A DNA stretch of 64,000 nt from Streptomyces lunaelactis (lineage in GTDB: Bacteria; Actinomycetota; Actinomycetes; Streptomycetales; Streptomycetaceae): NCBI RefSeq assembly GCF_003054555.1, contig NZ_CP026304.1, forward strand, positions 5,890,001 to 5,954,000, read 5' to 3'. Of the stretch, positions 24,326 through 33,615 are shown one piece after another. Positions within the stretch are counted from its first letter, which is position 1. Every line of letters starts with the position of its first letter. The notes under the pieces were generated by a model. The model had not been told where the DNA came from. It made no database searches and worked only from the letters and a program-made list of their open reading frames with translations. A program made the position numbers and the translations under genes.

Positions 24326-25966
24326 TCATGCGCGGACCTCCGCCGGTCGCAGTGGCAGCCGGACCGTGAACTCCGCGCCGCCGTCCGGGCCCTCGGACAG
24401 CCGCACCGTGCCGCGGCTGCGGTGCGCCGCCTGCCTGACCAGCGCCAGGCCGAGACCGCGCCCGGCGCCGTGCGTGGACCAGCCGCGCCGGAACACCTCG
24501 TCCGCGTCCGCCGGGTCGACGCCCGCGCCCGTGTCGGCGACCCGCAGCAGCAGCTCGTCGTGGTCCGCGCGCGCGGTGACGACAACCCGGGCGCGCCGCG
24601 GGCGTACGGCCGTCGGCCCGGGCGCGTCGCCGCCCCGGCCCGTCGCCGCCTCCGCCGCCGCGTCGACCGCGTTGTCGATCAGATTGCCCAGGATCGTCAC
24701 CAGGTCCCGCGCCGGCAGCGACCGCGGCAGGACCCCGTCGTCGATACGGCTGTCCGCCGCGAGCACCAGCTCCACACCGCTCTCGTTCGCCTGGGCCGCC
24801 TTGCCCAGCAGCAGCGCGGCCAGCACCGGCTCGCCGACCGCGCCGACGACCCGGTCGGTCAGGACCTGGGCCAGTTCCAGCTCGGCCGTTGCGAAGTCGA
24901 CCGCCTCGTCCGCGCGGCCGAGCTCGATCAGCGAGACGACCGTGTGGAGGCGGTTGGCGGCCTCGTGCGCCTGGGAGCGCAGGGCCTGGGTGAAGCCGCG
25001 CTCGGAGTCCAACTCCCCCGAGAGTGCCTGGAGTTCGGTGTGGTCCCGGAGCGTGACCACGGTTCCGCGCTGCTCGCCGCCGACGACCGGGCTGGTGTTC
25101 ACGACGATGACGCGGTCCGGGGTCAGATGCACCTCGTCGACCCGCGGCTCGGACGCCAGCAGCGCGCCGGTGAGCGGGGCCGGCAGGCCGAGGCTGTCCA
25201 CCGGGCGGCCGACCACGTCGTCGCCGAGACCCAGCAGCTCCCTGGCTCCGTCATTGACCAGGGCGATCCGCCGCCTGCCGTCGAGCATCAGCAGCCCCTC
25301 GCGCACGGCGTGCAGCGCGGCCTCGTGGTAGTCGTGCAGCCGGCTCAGCTCGGCCGCGTTCATGCCGTGCGTATGCCGCCGCAGCCGCGCGTTGATCACG
25401 TACGTGCCGGTGCCGCCCAGCGCGAGTGCCGCGCCCGCGACCCCGAGCAGCCCGGCGACCTGCTTGCTCACCTGCTCGCTGATCTTCTGGATGGTGATGC
25501 CCGAGCTGACGAGCCCGATGATCTTCCCGTTGTCGTGTACGGGTGCCACCGTCCGTACCGAGGGGCCGAGCGTGCCCAGGTGCTTCTCGCTGTGGATCTT
25601 GCCCCTCAGCGCCTCGTCGATGCTCCCCAGATACTTCTTGCCGATATTGCCCGGCTCCGGATGCGTCCACCGCGTACCGTCCGGCGCCATGATCACGATG
25701 AAGGCGACGCCCGCGTCCTTGCGCAGCCCCTCCGCGTACGGCTGAAGGAGCTCGGTCGGATTCGCCGAGCGCGCCGCCGCGATGACCGAAGGCGAGCGCG
25801 CGACGGCGGTCGCGGTGGCCCTGGACTGCAGGCGCGCGGTCTCCTCGGCCTGGGAGCGGTCGGTGAGGTACGCGAAGAGGGCGCAGCCCGCCACGATCGC
25901 GGCGACCAGCACGACCTGCATCGCGAAGAGCTGGCCGGCGAGGCTGCGGGGGCGGGGTATGCGCAT
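24326..25966 (-). CDS. DcuS/CitA-type sensor histidine kinase
   Basis: 546-residue membrane kinase. Membrane segment 1 (about 12-33), an extracytoplasmic PAS (sCache) sensor of about 130 residues (FIVIMAPDGTRWTHPEPGNIGKKYLG, split), membrane segment 2 (about 168-187), a cytoplasmic PAS domain, the phosphoacceptor helix with RSQAHEAANRLHTVVSLIELG (split; H in AHE) and a C-terminal ATPase with N-box NLIDNAVDAA and G-box GRGLGLALV. This is the plan of the fumarate/citrate sensors. The divergent neighbour is a dicarboxylate symporter, which fits a role in C4-dicarboxylate or citrate sensing. Confidence 0.94.
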   Translation of the reverse strand: MRIPRPRSLAGQLFAMQVVLVAAIVAGCALFAYLTDRSQAEETARLQSRATATAVARSPSVIAAARSANPTELLQPYAEGLRKDAGVAFIVIMAPDGTRWTHPEPGNIGKKYLGSIDEALRGKIHSEKHLGTLGPSVRTVAPVHDNGKIIGLVSSGITIQKISEQVSKQVAGLLGVAGAALALGGTGTYVINARLRRHTHGMNAAELSRLHDYHEAALHAVREGLLMLDGRRRIALVNDGARELLGLGDDVVGRPVDSLGLPAPLTGALLASEPRVDEVHLTPDRVIVVNTSPVVGGEQRGTVVTLRDHTELQALSGELDSERGFTQALRSQAHEAANRLHTVVSLIELGRADEAVDFATAELELAQVLTDRVVGAVGEPVLAALLLGKAAQANESGVELVLAADSRIDDGVLPRSLPARDLVTILGNLIDNAVDAAAEAATGRGGDAPGPTAVRPRRARVVVTARADHDELLLRVADTGAGVDPADADEVFRRGWSTHGAGRGLGLALVRQAAHRSRGTVRLSEGPDGGAEFTVRLPLRPAEVRA

Positions 25967-26088
25967 GGAGTAAGTCTGCCTGGCCGATTTCGTGTGAACG
26001 AAAAGAACGTAAGGGTGACCGGGGTCACAGGGTGGGCGATAGTCACGGCATCCATAGGGACATGGACAAACCGAACGAGGAGGACCCC

Positions 26089-27480
26089 GTGGCCACTGGA
26101 GCCGTCAGGCGGGACCGTACCCACTATCTCTATATCGCCGTGATCATCGCTGTCGCGGCAGGCATCGCCGTGGGTCTGGCCGCCCCCGACTTCGCCACGG
26201 AGCTCAAACCGCTCGGTACCGGCTTCGTGAACCTGATCAAGATGATGATCTCGCCGATCATCTTCTGCACGATCGTGCTGGGCATCGGCTCCGTACGCAA
26301 GGCCGCCAAGGTCGGCGCGGTCGGCGGCATAGCGCTCGGCTACTTCCTGGTGATGTCGATGGTGGCCCTCGGCATCGGCCTGGTCGTCGGCAACATCCTG
26401 CAGCCCGGGGACGGCCTCGCGCTGACCGACGCCGTCAAGGACGCGGGCCAGGGCCAGGTATCGGCCGAGGCCAAGGACACGACCGAATTCCTGCTCGGGA
26501 TCATCCCGACCACGATCGTCTCCGCCTTCACCACCGGCGAGGTCCTTCAGACCCTCCTCGTCGCACTGCTCGCCGGCTTCGCGCTGCAGGCGATGGGCCC
26601 GGCGGGCCAGCCGGTGCTGCGCGGTGTCGAGCACATCCAGCGGCTCGTCTTCCGCATCCTCGCCATGGTGATGTGGGCCGCGCCGATCGGTGCTTTCGGC
26701 GCGATCGCCGCTGTCACCGGGTCGGCCGGACTGGACGCGCTGAAGAGCCTCGCCGTGCTGATGCTCGGCTTCTACGTGACCTGCTTCCTCTTCGTCTTCA
26801 TCGTGCTCGGAGCGCTGCTGCGGTTTGTCGCGGGCCTCAACATCCTCACGCTCTTCAAGTACCTGGGGCGTGAGTTCCTGCTGATCCTGTCCACCTCCTC
26901 GTCCGAGTCCGCCCTCCCGCGGCTCATCGCGAAGATGGAGCACCTGGGCGTGAGCAAGCCGGTGGTCGGCATCACGGTCCCGACCGGCTACTCCTTCAAC
27001 CTTGACGGCACCATGATCTACATGACCATGGCCTCGCTCTTCATCGCCGACGCGATGGGCGACCCGATGTCGATCGGGGAGCAGATCTCGCTGCTGCTCT
27101 TCCTCTTCGTGGCGTCCAAGGGCGCGGCGGGTGTCACCGGGGCCGGCCTGGCCACGCTGGCGGGCGGCCTGCAGTCGCACCGTCCCGAACTGGTCGACGG
27201 TGTCGGCCTGATCGTCGGCATCGACCGCTTCATGAGCGAGGCGCGCGCCCTGACGAACTTCGCCGGCAACGCGGTGGCGACCGTGCTGGTCGGGACCTGG
27301 ACGAAGGAGATCGACAAGGTACAGGTCGGTGAGGTGCTGGCCGGGCGGCTCCCGTTCGACGAGAAGACGCTGCTCGACGACGGCCGCGACCACCCGGCTA
27401 CGACGCCGGAAGCGGACTCGGGCACGGAGGCCGAGGTCCCGGAGCCGCGGGACGAGGACGAGCTGCGCGTGAAGGTCTGA
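26089..27480 (+). CDS. dctA: C4-dicarboxylate:cation symporter
   Basis: 463-residue secondary transporter of the DAACS family, importing succinate, fumarate or malate (or acidic amino acids) with protons or sodium. About eight spans and two re-entrant loops; signatures include MMISPIIFCTIVLGIG, the Ser-rich loop LSTSSSESALPRL, and TVPTGYSFNLDGTMIYM. I set the start at GTG 26089, behind GAGGAGG; the in-frame ATG at 26062 has a poorer site. Glu/Asp-rich cytoplasmic tail of about 35 residues. The divergent kinase-regulator pair is its likely controller. Two hairpins terminate the transcript. Confidence 0.93.
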   Translation: MATGAVRRDRTHYLYIAVIIAVAAGIAVGLAAPDFATELKPLGTGFVNLIKMMISPIIFCTIVLGIGSVRKAAKVGAVGGIALGYFLVMSMVALGIGLVVGNILQPGDGLALTDAVKDAGQGQVSAEAKDTTEFLLGIIPTTIVSAFTTGEVLQTLLVALLAGFALQAMGPAGQPVLRGVEHIQRLVFRILAMVMWAAPIGAFGAIAAVTGSAGLDALKSLAVLMLGFYVTCFLFVFIVLGALLRFVAGLNILTLFKYLGREFLLILSTSSSESALPRLIAKMEHLGVSKPVVGITVPTGYSFNLDGTMIYMTMASLFIADAMGDPMSIGEQISLLLFLFVASKGAAGVTGAGLATLAGGLQSHRPELVDGVGLIVGIDRFMSEARALTNFAGNAVATVLVGTWTKEIDKVQVGEVLAGRLPFDEKTLLDDGRDHPATTPEADSGTEAEVPEPRDEDELRVKV

Positions 27481-27538
27481 CGCCCGGCCTGCTCCGGCAC
27501 TCCGCCGCCCGCCGCGTGGGCCGCGCCCACCTCGATCT

Positions 27539-27576
27539 GCCCCGCCCTCTGCCCTCCCCCTGGCAGAGGGCGGGGC
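27539..27576. terminator. Terminator between dctA and the DUF1996 gene
   Basis: Perfect 15-bp stem GCCCCGCCCTCTGCC / GGCAGAGGGCGGGGC with an 8-base loop, between convergent genes. Confidence 0.85.
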
Positions 27577-27578
27577 TG

Positions 27579-27634
27579 CGTGACGGGCCGGGGCGCCCAC
27601 GCCCGAAGGCTGCTGGGTGTCCCGGCCCGTCACG
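27579..27634. terminator. Second large hairpin, same intergenic region
   Basis: Perfect 14-bp arms CGTGACGGGCCGGG / CCCGGCCCGTCACG with a 28-base loop. It probably ends minus-strand transcription from the DUF1996 gene. Confidence 0.65.
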
Positions 27635-27662
27635 TCCCGGCCGGAGAACGCGAACGGAATGG

Positions 27663-28619
27663 TCACTGCTGGATCGGGTTGCCGTCCGTCCCGCAGATGT
27701 ATCCGGCCACGATGCAGTTCGCCACCCGCCGCTTCAGCTCACCGTCGTCCCAGGCGTTGAAGAAGTCGCCGTGGAAGGTGTAGCCGGGCTGGTCGGTGAC
27801 ATTGGCGCCGTTCCTGGTGCCGGCGAGTGTGAGCCCGCCGCCGTTGACCGGCCAGGTGATCAGCAGCTCCAGCCGCGGTACGACCACCGGGTGCGACGCG
27901 GGACAGGTCTGCCCCGCCGCGTAGGTCATATGGTCCCGGTGGTTGGCGCTGTCCAGATTCTTCCCGTCCCAGCAGGTGGGGAAGTCCAGATAGTTCTCCA
28001 GCTTCGTGCCGGGCGGGCAGTTGATGAAGTCCCGGCTGGACTCGGGCCTGCCCACGCACGACCAGCGCGCGGCCGGGTTCTGGTCGGGGGAGCTTGCCAG
28101 GGCGTTGCCCACGACGTACCGCAGGCCGCGCGGATGGGCCACGGCCCTGGTCCGGTCGGTGATGCCCTGGTAGTAGACGGTGACCCGCTCGGGGGCCACC
28201 GGGGCTCCGTTCTTGTAGAGGGTGGGGGTCCAGTACGAGGAAAGGTCCACCGTGGGCGTGCAGTTGGTGGTGCCTGAGGCCAGCGACTGGAGCGTCGAGG
28301 ACGCGTTCGCGGTCCTGTTCCCGTAGAACTCATGGATGTGCGAGCGGCCTGCCTGGCCGGGGAAGACGATCGGGTCGTCGCCCTTGCGGTGGCTGGAGAA
28401 GCAGTCCGCGCGGAACTCGCTGCCGCGCAGCGGGGCCGCCGCCTGCGCGACGATCGCGGCCGCCTGGGCGGCGGTGAAGGTGTACGCGTGGCCTGCGTGG
28501 CCCGACGCCGCGTGGCGCGAGGCAGCATGAGGGGCTGGTGCGTCGTTCCTCGCGGTGACCCATCCCGCCGTGACCAGGAAGATCACGGCGGCGGTGCTCG
28601 CGAGCAGTCGGTGGAGCAT
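27663..28619 (-). CDS. Secreted DUF1996 protein
   Basis: 318 residues, with an N-terminal signal peptide (LLASTAAVIFLVTAGWVTA) and a single DUF1996 domain from about residue 55 to 315. The domain shows its usual His/Cys-rich pattern: FRADCFSSHRKGDDPIVFPGQ, SHIHEFYGN, and NCTPTVDLSSYWTPTLY. Fungal and actinobacterial relatives are extracellular and of unknown function, often near polysaccharide-active enzymes. ATG 28619 has AGGAGG upstream. Only 21 bases separate it from the GH16 gene upstream, so both are likely one transcript. Confidence 0.9.
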   Translation of the reverse strand: MLHRLLASTAAVIFLVTAGWVTARNDAPAPHAASRHAASGHAGHAYTFTAAQAAAIVAQAAAPLRGSEFRADCFSSHRKGDDPIVFPGQAGRSHIHEFYGNRTANASSTLQSLASGTTNCTPTVDLSSYWTPTLYKNGAPVAPERVTVYYQGITDRTRAVAHPRGLRYVVGNALASSPDQNPAARWSCVGRPESSRDFINCPPGTKLENYLDFPTCWDGKNLDSANHRDHMTYAAGQTCPASHPVVVPRLELLITWPVNGGGLTLAGTRNGANVTDQPGYTFHGDFFNAWDDGELKRRVANCIVAGYICGTDGNPIQQ

Positions 28620-28640
28620 GAGGTCGTCCTCCTGGCAGGT

Positions 28641-30110
28641 TCAGTCGAAGGGGATGCGTACGACGGACTGGTTGCCGACACCGACCGTGCTGGACCCGCC
28701 GCCGATGGCGTTCCAGACCTCGATCCGCACCTTGCCGTTCGTCAGATCGCCGAGCGCCCCGGTCGACGACTTGAGCCCCTTGGCCTGCGTGTAGTGCTCC
28801 CAGCCCGCAACGGGATCGGTGGCGAAGTAGTGGTACGTCTCCGTCCGGTCCCAGCTGCCGTCGCCCGTACGGTCGTAACTCACCCTGACCTGCTGGCCGT
28901 TGGCGACCGTGGTGCCCGCGTCGACGAAGAGGTCGAACTGGGTGGAGCCGCCGTTGTACCTGCGGGTGATCCCGGACGAGGTGAAGACCTGCGGGTTATG
29001 CGGGGTGCCGTCGTAGTTGGCGCCGCCCGCCGATGCGAGGCTCACCGTCGCCGCCGATCCCGCCGCGTCGCCCGCGCCGCCTCCCGTGCGCAGATACAGC
29101 TGGGAGGAGCCGGACGGCGGCGGGGTCGTCGGCGGGTCGGTGGGGGGCGGGGTCGTCGGGTCGCCGGCGCCCTTGGTCCAGACGGCGACGTAGTCGACGA
29201 GCATGGGCCGGCCGGGGACGGTCGCGGGCGTCGGCGTCTTGCCGGCCAGCGCGTCGGGGAACGCGCCGCCGATCGCGACATTGAGCAGGATGAAGTAGCC
29301 CGCGTGGTTGGTCATGTTCGCCCAAGTCCCGGCGTCCATCCGGTTCTCGGCGACGCTGTGGAAGAGCTGGCCGTCCACGTACCAGCGCAGCTCGTTGGGG
29401 GAGGTGGAACGGTCCCACTCGAAGCGGTACGTGTGGAAGGCGGACTGGCAACTGGCTCCGGGGCAGGCGCGGTTGTTGGCGATGCCGCTGGTCTCGTTGC
29501 AGGGGCCGCCGGGATTGACCCCGCAGTGCAGCACGCCCCAGACGGAGTTGATGCCGTTGACGTTCTCCATGATGTCGAACTCGCCGATGGACGGCCAGTT
29601 CCAGAAATTTCCGCGGTACGGGGCGCCGAGGGCCCAGAACGCGGGCCAGTAGCCGAGCGCGGCCTGTCCGGTCACATTCGGCATCTGGATGCGGCCCTCG
29701 ATGCGGAGCGTGCCGCCGGCCGGGGCCTTGAAGTTGGCGCGCTGGGTCTCGATACGGCCGGAGGTCCAGTTGCCCGCGCCGTCCCGGAGCGGGGTGATGC
29801 GCAGATTGCCGTTGCCGTCGTGGCTGAGGTTGTCGGGGTTGTTGGTGAAGTTCTGGATCTCACCCGTGCCCCAGTTGCCGGGCCCGCCGGGGTAGGCGTG
29901 CCCGAGGTCGATCTGCCAGTCGGCGGACGAGGGCAGGGTTCTGTTGGCGCCGTTGAAGTCGTCGCTCCACTGGAGGCTCCAGCCGGGCGTGGGCGGTACG
30001 TCGCCGCGCGCGGATCCTGCGCCGGTGACGGCGATGAAGCCGGCGAGGGCGACGGCCAGGGCGACGACGATGGTGAGGAAGGGGGTCCGTTTGATGCGGC
30101 TCGTGCTCAA
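28641..30110 (-). CDS. Secreted GH16 beta-glucanase with C-terminal accessory domain
   Basis: 489-residue exported glycoside hydrolase. Signal peptide: IKRTPFLTIVVALAVALAG, ending GSARG. GH16 catalytic domain (about 38-300) carries the hallmark EFDIMEN (nucleophile E and acid/base E), and WPAFWALG. A Pro/Thr linker (DPTTPPPTDPPTTPPPSGS) leads to a beta-sandwich module of about 140 residues (QLYLRTGGGAGDAAGS...), probably carbohydrate-binding. Likely target: beta-1,3- or mixed-linkage glucan. TTG 30110 is chosen because GGAGG lies 6 bases upstream; translation upstream of it has no family likeness. A CebR-like palindrome (30157-30172) sits 47 bases ahead of the start. Confidence 0.92.
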   Translation of the reverse strand: MSTSRIKRTPFLTIVVALAVALAGFIAVTGAGSARGDVPPTPGWSLQWSDDFNGANRTLPSSADWQIDLGHAYPGGPGNWGTGEIQNFTNNPDNLSHDGNGNLRITPLRDGAGNWTSGRIETQRANFKAPAGGTLRIEGRIQMPNVTGQAALGYWPAFWALGAPYRGNFWNWPSIGEFDIMENVNGINSVWGVLHCGVNPGGPCNETSGIANNRACPGASCQSAFHTYRFEWDRSTSPNELRWYVDGQLFHSVAENRMDAGTWANMTNHAGYFILLNVAIGGAFPDALAGKTPTPATVPGRPMLVDYVAVWTKGAGDPTTPPPTDPPTTPPPSGSSQLYLRTGGGAGDAAGSAATVSLASAGGANYDGTPHNPQVFTSSGITRRYNGGSTQFDLFVDAGTTVANGQQVRVSYDRTGDGSWDRTETYHYFATDPVAGWEHYTQAKGLKSSTGALGDLTNGKVRIEVWNAIGGGSSTVGVGNQSVVRIPFD

Positions 30111-30156
30111 GGAACACCTCCGGGAGGGGTGGTGCCGAGGGTGGTGCCAAGGAGGG

Positions 30157-30172
30157 GTGAGAGCGCTCTCAC
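30157..30172. promoter_or_regulatory. LacI/CebR-type operator GTGAGAGCGCTCTCAC
   Basis: Perfect 16-bp palindrome centred on GCGC, 47 bases upstream of the GH16 start. The known Streptomyces CebR box is TGGGAGCGCTCCCA; this site keeps the GAGCGCTC centre. LacI-family control by a sugar signal is inferred. Confidence 0.7.
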
Positions 30173-30300
30173 ACAGTTTTGTAGATGTAGACAGTGCGGC
30201 CGTCAATGGCTCCGCTCCCTTAACTTCCTGAATGCAACAGGGAGTTGGGCCGAATCGCTGGTCAGGAGCGGGGCGCGACCGGGCGGTGACCGGAAGCTGT

Positions 30301-31200
30301 TCATCCGGTGAGTTGGCTGCCCGAGGCGTCGAGCTCCGCCAGGTCCGACTCGCTCAGTACGAGATCCGCAGCGGCCGCCGAGTCGCGGATGCTCCGGGGG
30401 CGGCTCGACCCTGGGATCGGGATCACCGTGGGGGACTGGGCCAGCAGCCAGGCGAGGGCGACCTGCTGAGGGCTCGCGCCGTGACTGCGTGCCACCTGGT
30501 GGAAGGCGGCGCAGGGTCCGGGCACGGACGGTCCGGACGGTCCGTCCAGGGAGCTGCGGGAGATGCCGCCGAGTGGGCTCCACGGCAGGAAGGCGATTCC
30601 CAGCTCCGCGCAGAGCCGCAGTTCCGCCTCGCTGTCCCGCACTGCCGGGGAGTAGCGGTTCTGGACCGAGACAAGGCGGTCGCCCAACATTCGGCGGGCC
30701 AGCCGGATCTGATCCGTGTTCACATTGGAGATCCCCGCCAGCCGGATCGTGCCCTCCTTCAGGAGGTCGTGGAGCGCTCCCAGTGAGTCGGCGAAGGGGA
30801 CGGAAGGGTCCGGCTTGTGCAGTTGATAGAGACCGATCGCCTCGGTGCCCAGCCTGGACAGCGAGTCTCTCGCGGACCGCTTCAGATGCCGGGGGTCGCC
30901 GTTGACCGTCCAGTCGCCGTCGGGCGTCCGGCCTCGGCCGCCCTTCGTGGCGACCAGAACCTCGTCCGTGTCGCCGCGGTACGCCGTGAGCGCGCGGGCG
31001 ACGAGGGACTCGCCCGGGCCCGGCTCGGCGCCCGGGGCGTAGTACGAATCGGCCGTGTCGATCAGCGTCACGCCCGCGTCGAGGGCGGCATGGACCGTGG
31101 CCCTGGCCTGTCGCTCGTCGGGGTGCCCTTCGATGGACAGCGGCATGGCGCCGAGCCCGATCGCACCCACCTGGAGATCACCGAGCCGCCGGTATCGCAT
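30301..31200 (-). CDS. Aldo/keto reductase
   Basis: 299-residue NADPH-type aldo/keto reductase. It starts RYRRLGDLQVGAIGLGAM and carries the catalytic set: D and Y in DTADSYYAPG, K in VLVATKGGRG, and H in LYQLHKPDP; the cofactor region ends PIPGSSRPRSI. TIM-barrel length is normal. ATG 31200 shares one base with the upstream epimerase stop (TAATG), so these two are co-translated. Substrate unknown; sugar or aldehyde reduction is possible. Confidence 0.93.
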   Translation of the reverse strand: MRYRRLGDLQVGAIGLGAMPLSIEGHPDERQARATVHAALDAGVTLIDTADSYYAPGAEPGPGESLVARALTAYRGDTDEVLVATKGGRGRTPDGDWTVNGDPRHLKRSARDSLSRLGTEAIGLYQLHKPDPSVPFADSLGALHDLLKEGTIRLAGISNVNTDQIRLARRMLGDRLVSVQNRYSPAVRDSEAELRLCAELGIAFLPWSPLGGISRSSLDGPSGPSVPGPCAAFHQVARSHGASPQQVALAWLLAQSPTVIPIPGSSRPRSIRDSAAAADLVLSESDLAELDASGSQLTG

Positions 31201-32108
31201 TACCGGTTCTCCTCGCCCGAGCCGAGAGTCTCCGCGACGGCCTGCCGCAGCCATTCCGCCGAGTGCCGGAATGTGTATCCCAGCTCCGCAGCACACGCGT
31301 TGTCCATTCCATAGGAACGCGCAAAGGAGAACGGCGAAATCTCACCCACCTCCACCGGAAGGAATTCCGCCTTTCCGCCCACTTCGCGCTCGATCGCCGC
31401 GCAGATGTCGTCCGTCGTGAGTGTCCCGTACGCATTCGCGTTCACCGGACCGGTGAATTCCTGGCCGGCCGTCCACGCCAGAAAATCGGCGATCTCCTCG
31501 ACGTACACATAGGTGGCCGGGTGGTTCTCGGCGGGCACGGCGATCGGCTCGCCCGCCCGGATCCGGCGGGCATAGTGGTCCACGCGGCCGGTGAAGTCGT
31601 CGTCCCCGCCCAGCACATGGGCGACGCGCACCGCCACATAACCGAATGCCGGATCCCGCGCGAGAACCGCCTCCGCCTGCCGCTTTCCCTCGCCGTAGTG
31701 CTCCTCGCGGTAGCTGGCGTCGTCCCATGGCGCCGCCAGATCGACCTGCACCGTCAGCGGGTCGACAGCCTCCTCGAGCACAGGAGCGGTGGAGTGTTCG
31801 TACTCGTACACCTCGACCGTCGACGTCATCACATAGCGCCGGGTGCGTCCCGCGAACACCCGCCGGGCGATGTCCGCCTGGCGCGGCGTATAGCAGACCT
31901 GGTCAAAGACCACATCGAAGGTGAGCGAACCGAGCGCCCCCCTCAGCGAATCCTCGTCATCGCGATCCGCGACAAGATGAGTCACTCCCGCAGGCGGAGC
32001 GGAGGACCCGCGATTGATGACGGTGACTCGGTCTCCCAAATCCAGCAACCGCTCTATGAGTCGCTTTCCGAAATACCGGTTCCCGCCGATGACGCATATC
32101 TCGCGCAT
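31200..32108 (-). CDS. NAD-dependent epimerase/dehydratase (atypical SDR)
   Basis: 302-residue Rossmann protein starting MREICVIGGNRYFGKRLIE. The GGNRYFG glycine motif is of the atypical GGxxxxG type; STVEVYEYE and YREEHYGEGKRQAE (YxxxK-like) mark the active region. Similar to RNA-binding/isoflavone-type SDRs in general fold. ATG 32108 follows GGGAG. It is co-translated with the aldo/keto reductase and divergent from the Lrp-type regulator, which is its probable controller. Confidence 0.88.
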   Translation of the reverse strand: MREICVIGGNRYFGKRLIERLLDLGDRVTVINRGSSAPPAGVTHLVADRDDEDSLRGALGSLTFDVVFDQVCYTPRQADIARRVFAGRTRRYVMTSTVEVYEYEHSTAPVLEEAVDPLTVQVDLAAPWDDASYREEHYGEGKRQAEAVLARDPAFGYVAVRVAHVLGGDDDFTGRVDHYARRIRAGEPIAVPAENHPATYVYVEEIADFLAWTAGQEFTGPVNANAYGTLTTDDICAAIEREVGGKAEFLPVEVGEISPFSFARSYGMDNACAAELGYTFRHSAEWLRQAVAETLGSGEENR

Positions 32109-32172
32109 TCCCAACTCCCTCTCGTCGTAGGTCAAGTGTTACGTTTATGGACCACAGCCTGAAGGGGGAGTC

Positions 32173-32691
32173 ATGGGAGATCCGGCCGTCCAGCCGAAGG
32201 AACCACGGCAACTGCGTCCCGCCACCGGCGAAACCTCGGCGGCCGCCTTCGACCCCGTCGACCGCCACATCTTGGAGCTCGTCCAGCGGGACGGCCGCAT
32301 CAAACTCAGCGAACTCGGCCGCCGCGTACGGCTGAGCCCGGCGGCGGTGACGGAACGGGTCCGCCGGCTGGAGGCCTGCGGCGCGATCACCGGATACGGC
32401 GCGCATGTCTCACCGGCCCGCCTCGGCTACGGCATCCAGGCCTTCATCCGCGTCAACCCGCACGGTGGCTACAACTTCAAGCACCCCAGAACGCTGGAGC
32501 TGCTCGCCCGCCCCGAGGTGATCGAGGCGCACCATGTCGTCGGCGAGGACTGCTGGATCATCAAGGTCGCGGTGGCCGACACGGTCCATCTCGAGGACGT
32601 ACTGGAGCAGACCTCGGCGCTCGGCCGTACGACCACGTCGATCGTGCTGACCTCGCCGCTGGAGCGAAAGCCGCTGCTGCCACCGCAGTGA
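32173..32691 (+). CDS. Lrp/AsnC-family regulator
   Basis: 172 residues. An unstructured N-terminus of about 25 residues precedes the winged HTH (DPVDRHILELVQRDGRIKL then SELGRRVRLSPAAVTERVRRLEA, split) and the RAM ligand domain (ARPEVIEAHHVVGEDCWIIKV). ATG 32173 has GGGGGAG upstream. It shares a 64-bp divergent region with the epimerase gene. Effector is likely an amino acid by family rule. Confidence 0.93.
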   Translation: MGDPAVQPKEPRQLRPATGETSAAAFDPVDRHILELVQRDGRIKLSELGRRVRLSPAAVTERVRRLEACGAITGYGAHVSPARLGYGIQAFIRVNPHGGYNFKHPRTLELLARPEVIEAHHVVGEDCWIIKVAVADTVHLEDVLEQTSALGRTTTSIVLTSPLERKPLLPPQ

Positions 32692-32773
32692 CCTCGATGT
32701 TTACCCTTTGGTGGGTACCTGACTTATTTGTAGGTACTTGTACGGCGGTGCGCTGCGCAGAAGCATGGCGGCC

Positions 32774-33498
32774 ATGTCCACCACGAACGCCCCACTCACC
32801 TCTGTCACCGTCATCGGCCTCGGCGCGATGGGCCGGGCCCTCGCCGGTGCCCTCCTCGACGCGGGCCACCCCACCACCGTCTGGAATCGCTCTCAGGACA
32901 AGGGCGAAGAGCTCGTCGCTCGTGGCGCGGTCCGTGCCGCGAGCACCGAAGTTGCCGTACGCGCAAGCGAGTTGACCGTCGTCTGCGTGGTCGACCACGA
33001 CGCGTCGGCCGCGATCCTCGCGCCGCCGCCCTCGCGGACCGCGTCCTGGTCAACCTCACCTCGGACACCCCGGAGCGCTCCCGCGAGGCGGCCGCCTGGG
33101 CGGACGCTCACGGCATCGCCTACCTCGACGGCGCGGTCATGGTGCCGACCCCGCTCGTCTTCTACGGCAGCATCTCGGGCCTGGTGCACGCATACGCGCC
33201 GGCCACGGCCGACGGGGTCAAGGCCGTCGACATCGCCCCGTATCTGAACACCATCGTCCGGATCCTGCCGCCCATCGCGGAGTACACGGCGGCCAACATC
33301 GACGTGGGCAGCTATCCGGGTGCGCAGGCCAATCTGGGCATGATGGCGGCCGGCGTCGAGCACATCCTGCATGCGGCGCGCGCCCGTGGGCTCGACGTCT
33401 CTCAGCTGGAGTCGGTCAAGTCCGTCGCCGACCGGGCGATCGCGAAGGGCCATGGGGCGGACGACTGGGCGAGCACGTACGAGGCGGTCACCGGGTAA
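32774..33498 (+). pseudogene. Broken NAD(P)-dependent oxidoreductase (imine-reductase-like)
   Basis: Reads MSTTNAPLTSVTVIGLGAMGRALAGALL..., a clear 6PGDH-like Rossmann start, up to VVCVVDHDASAAIL near 33019. The frame is then lost inside a GCCGCCGCC run; from 33025 the protein goes on one frame over as ALADRVLVNLTSDTPERSREAAAWADAHGIAYLDG. A single missing base near 33020-33030 explains it. A second lesion: MVPTPLV runs straight into FYGSISGLVHAYAPATADG, skipping about 55 residues that intact imine-reductase-like proteins have at this point (my recollection of the family). The summed length is about 241 instead of about 290. The frameshift alone could be a sequence error; the inner deletion is not. 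Confidence 0.75.
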
Positions 33499-33615
33499 CC
33501 GCTTACGCCGGATGGCCTCCCCGGTTGCCCGCTCCGCGGCCCCGCCGCAGTGTTGCAGGCGTACCGCCCCCGCCCGGCCCAGGGCTCTCGGCGAGGACTG
33601 ATCAGAGGACTGATC

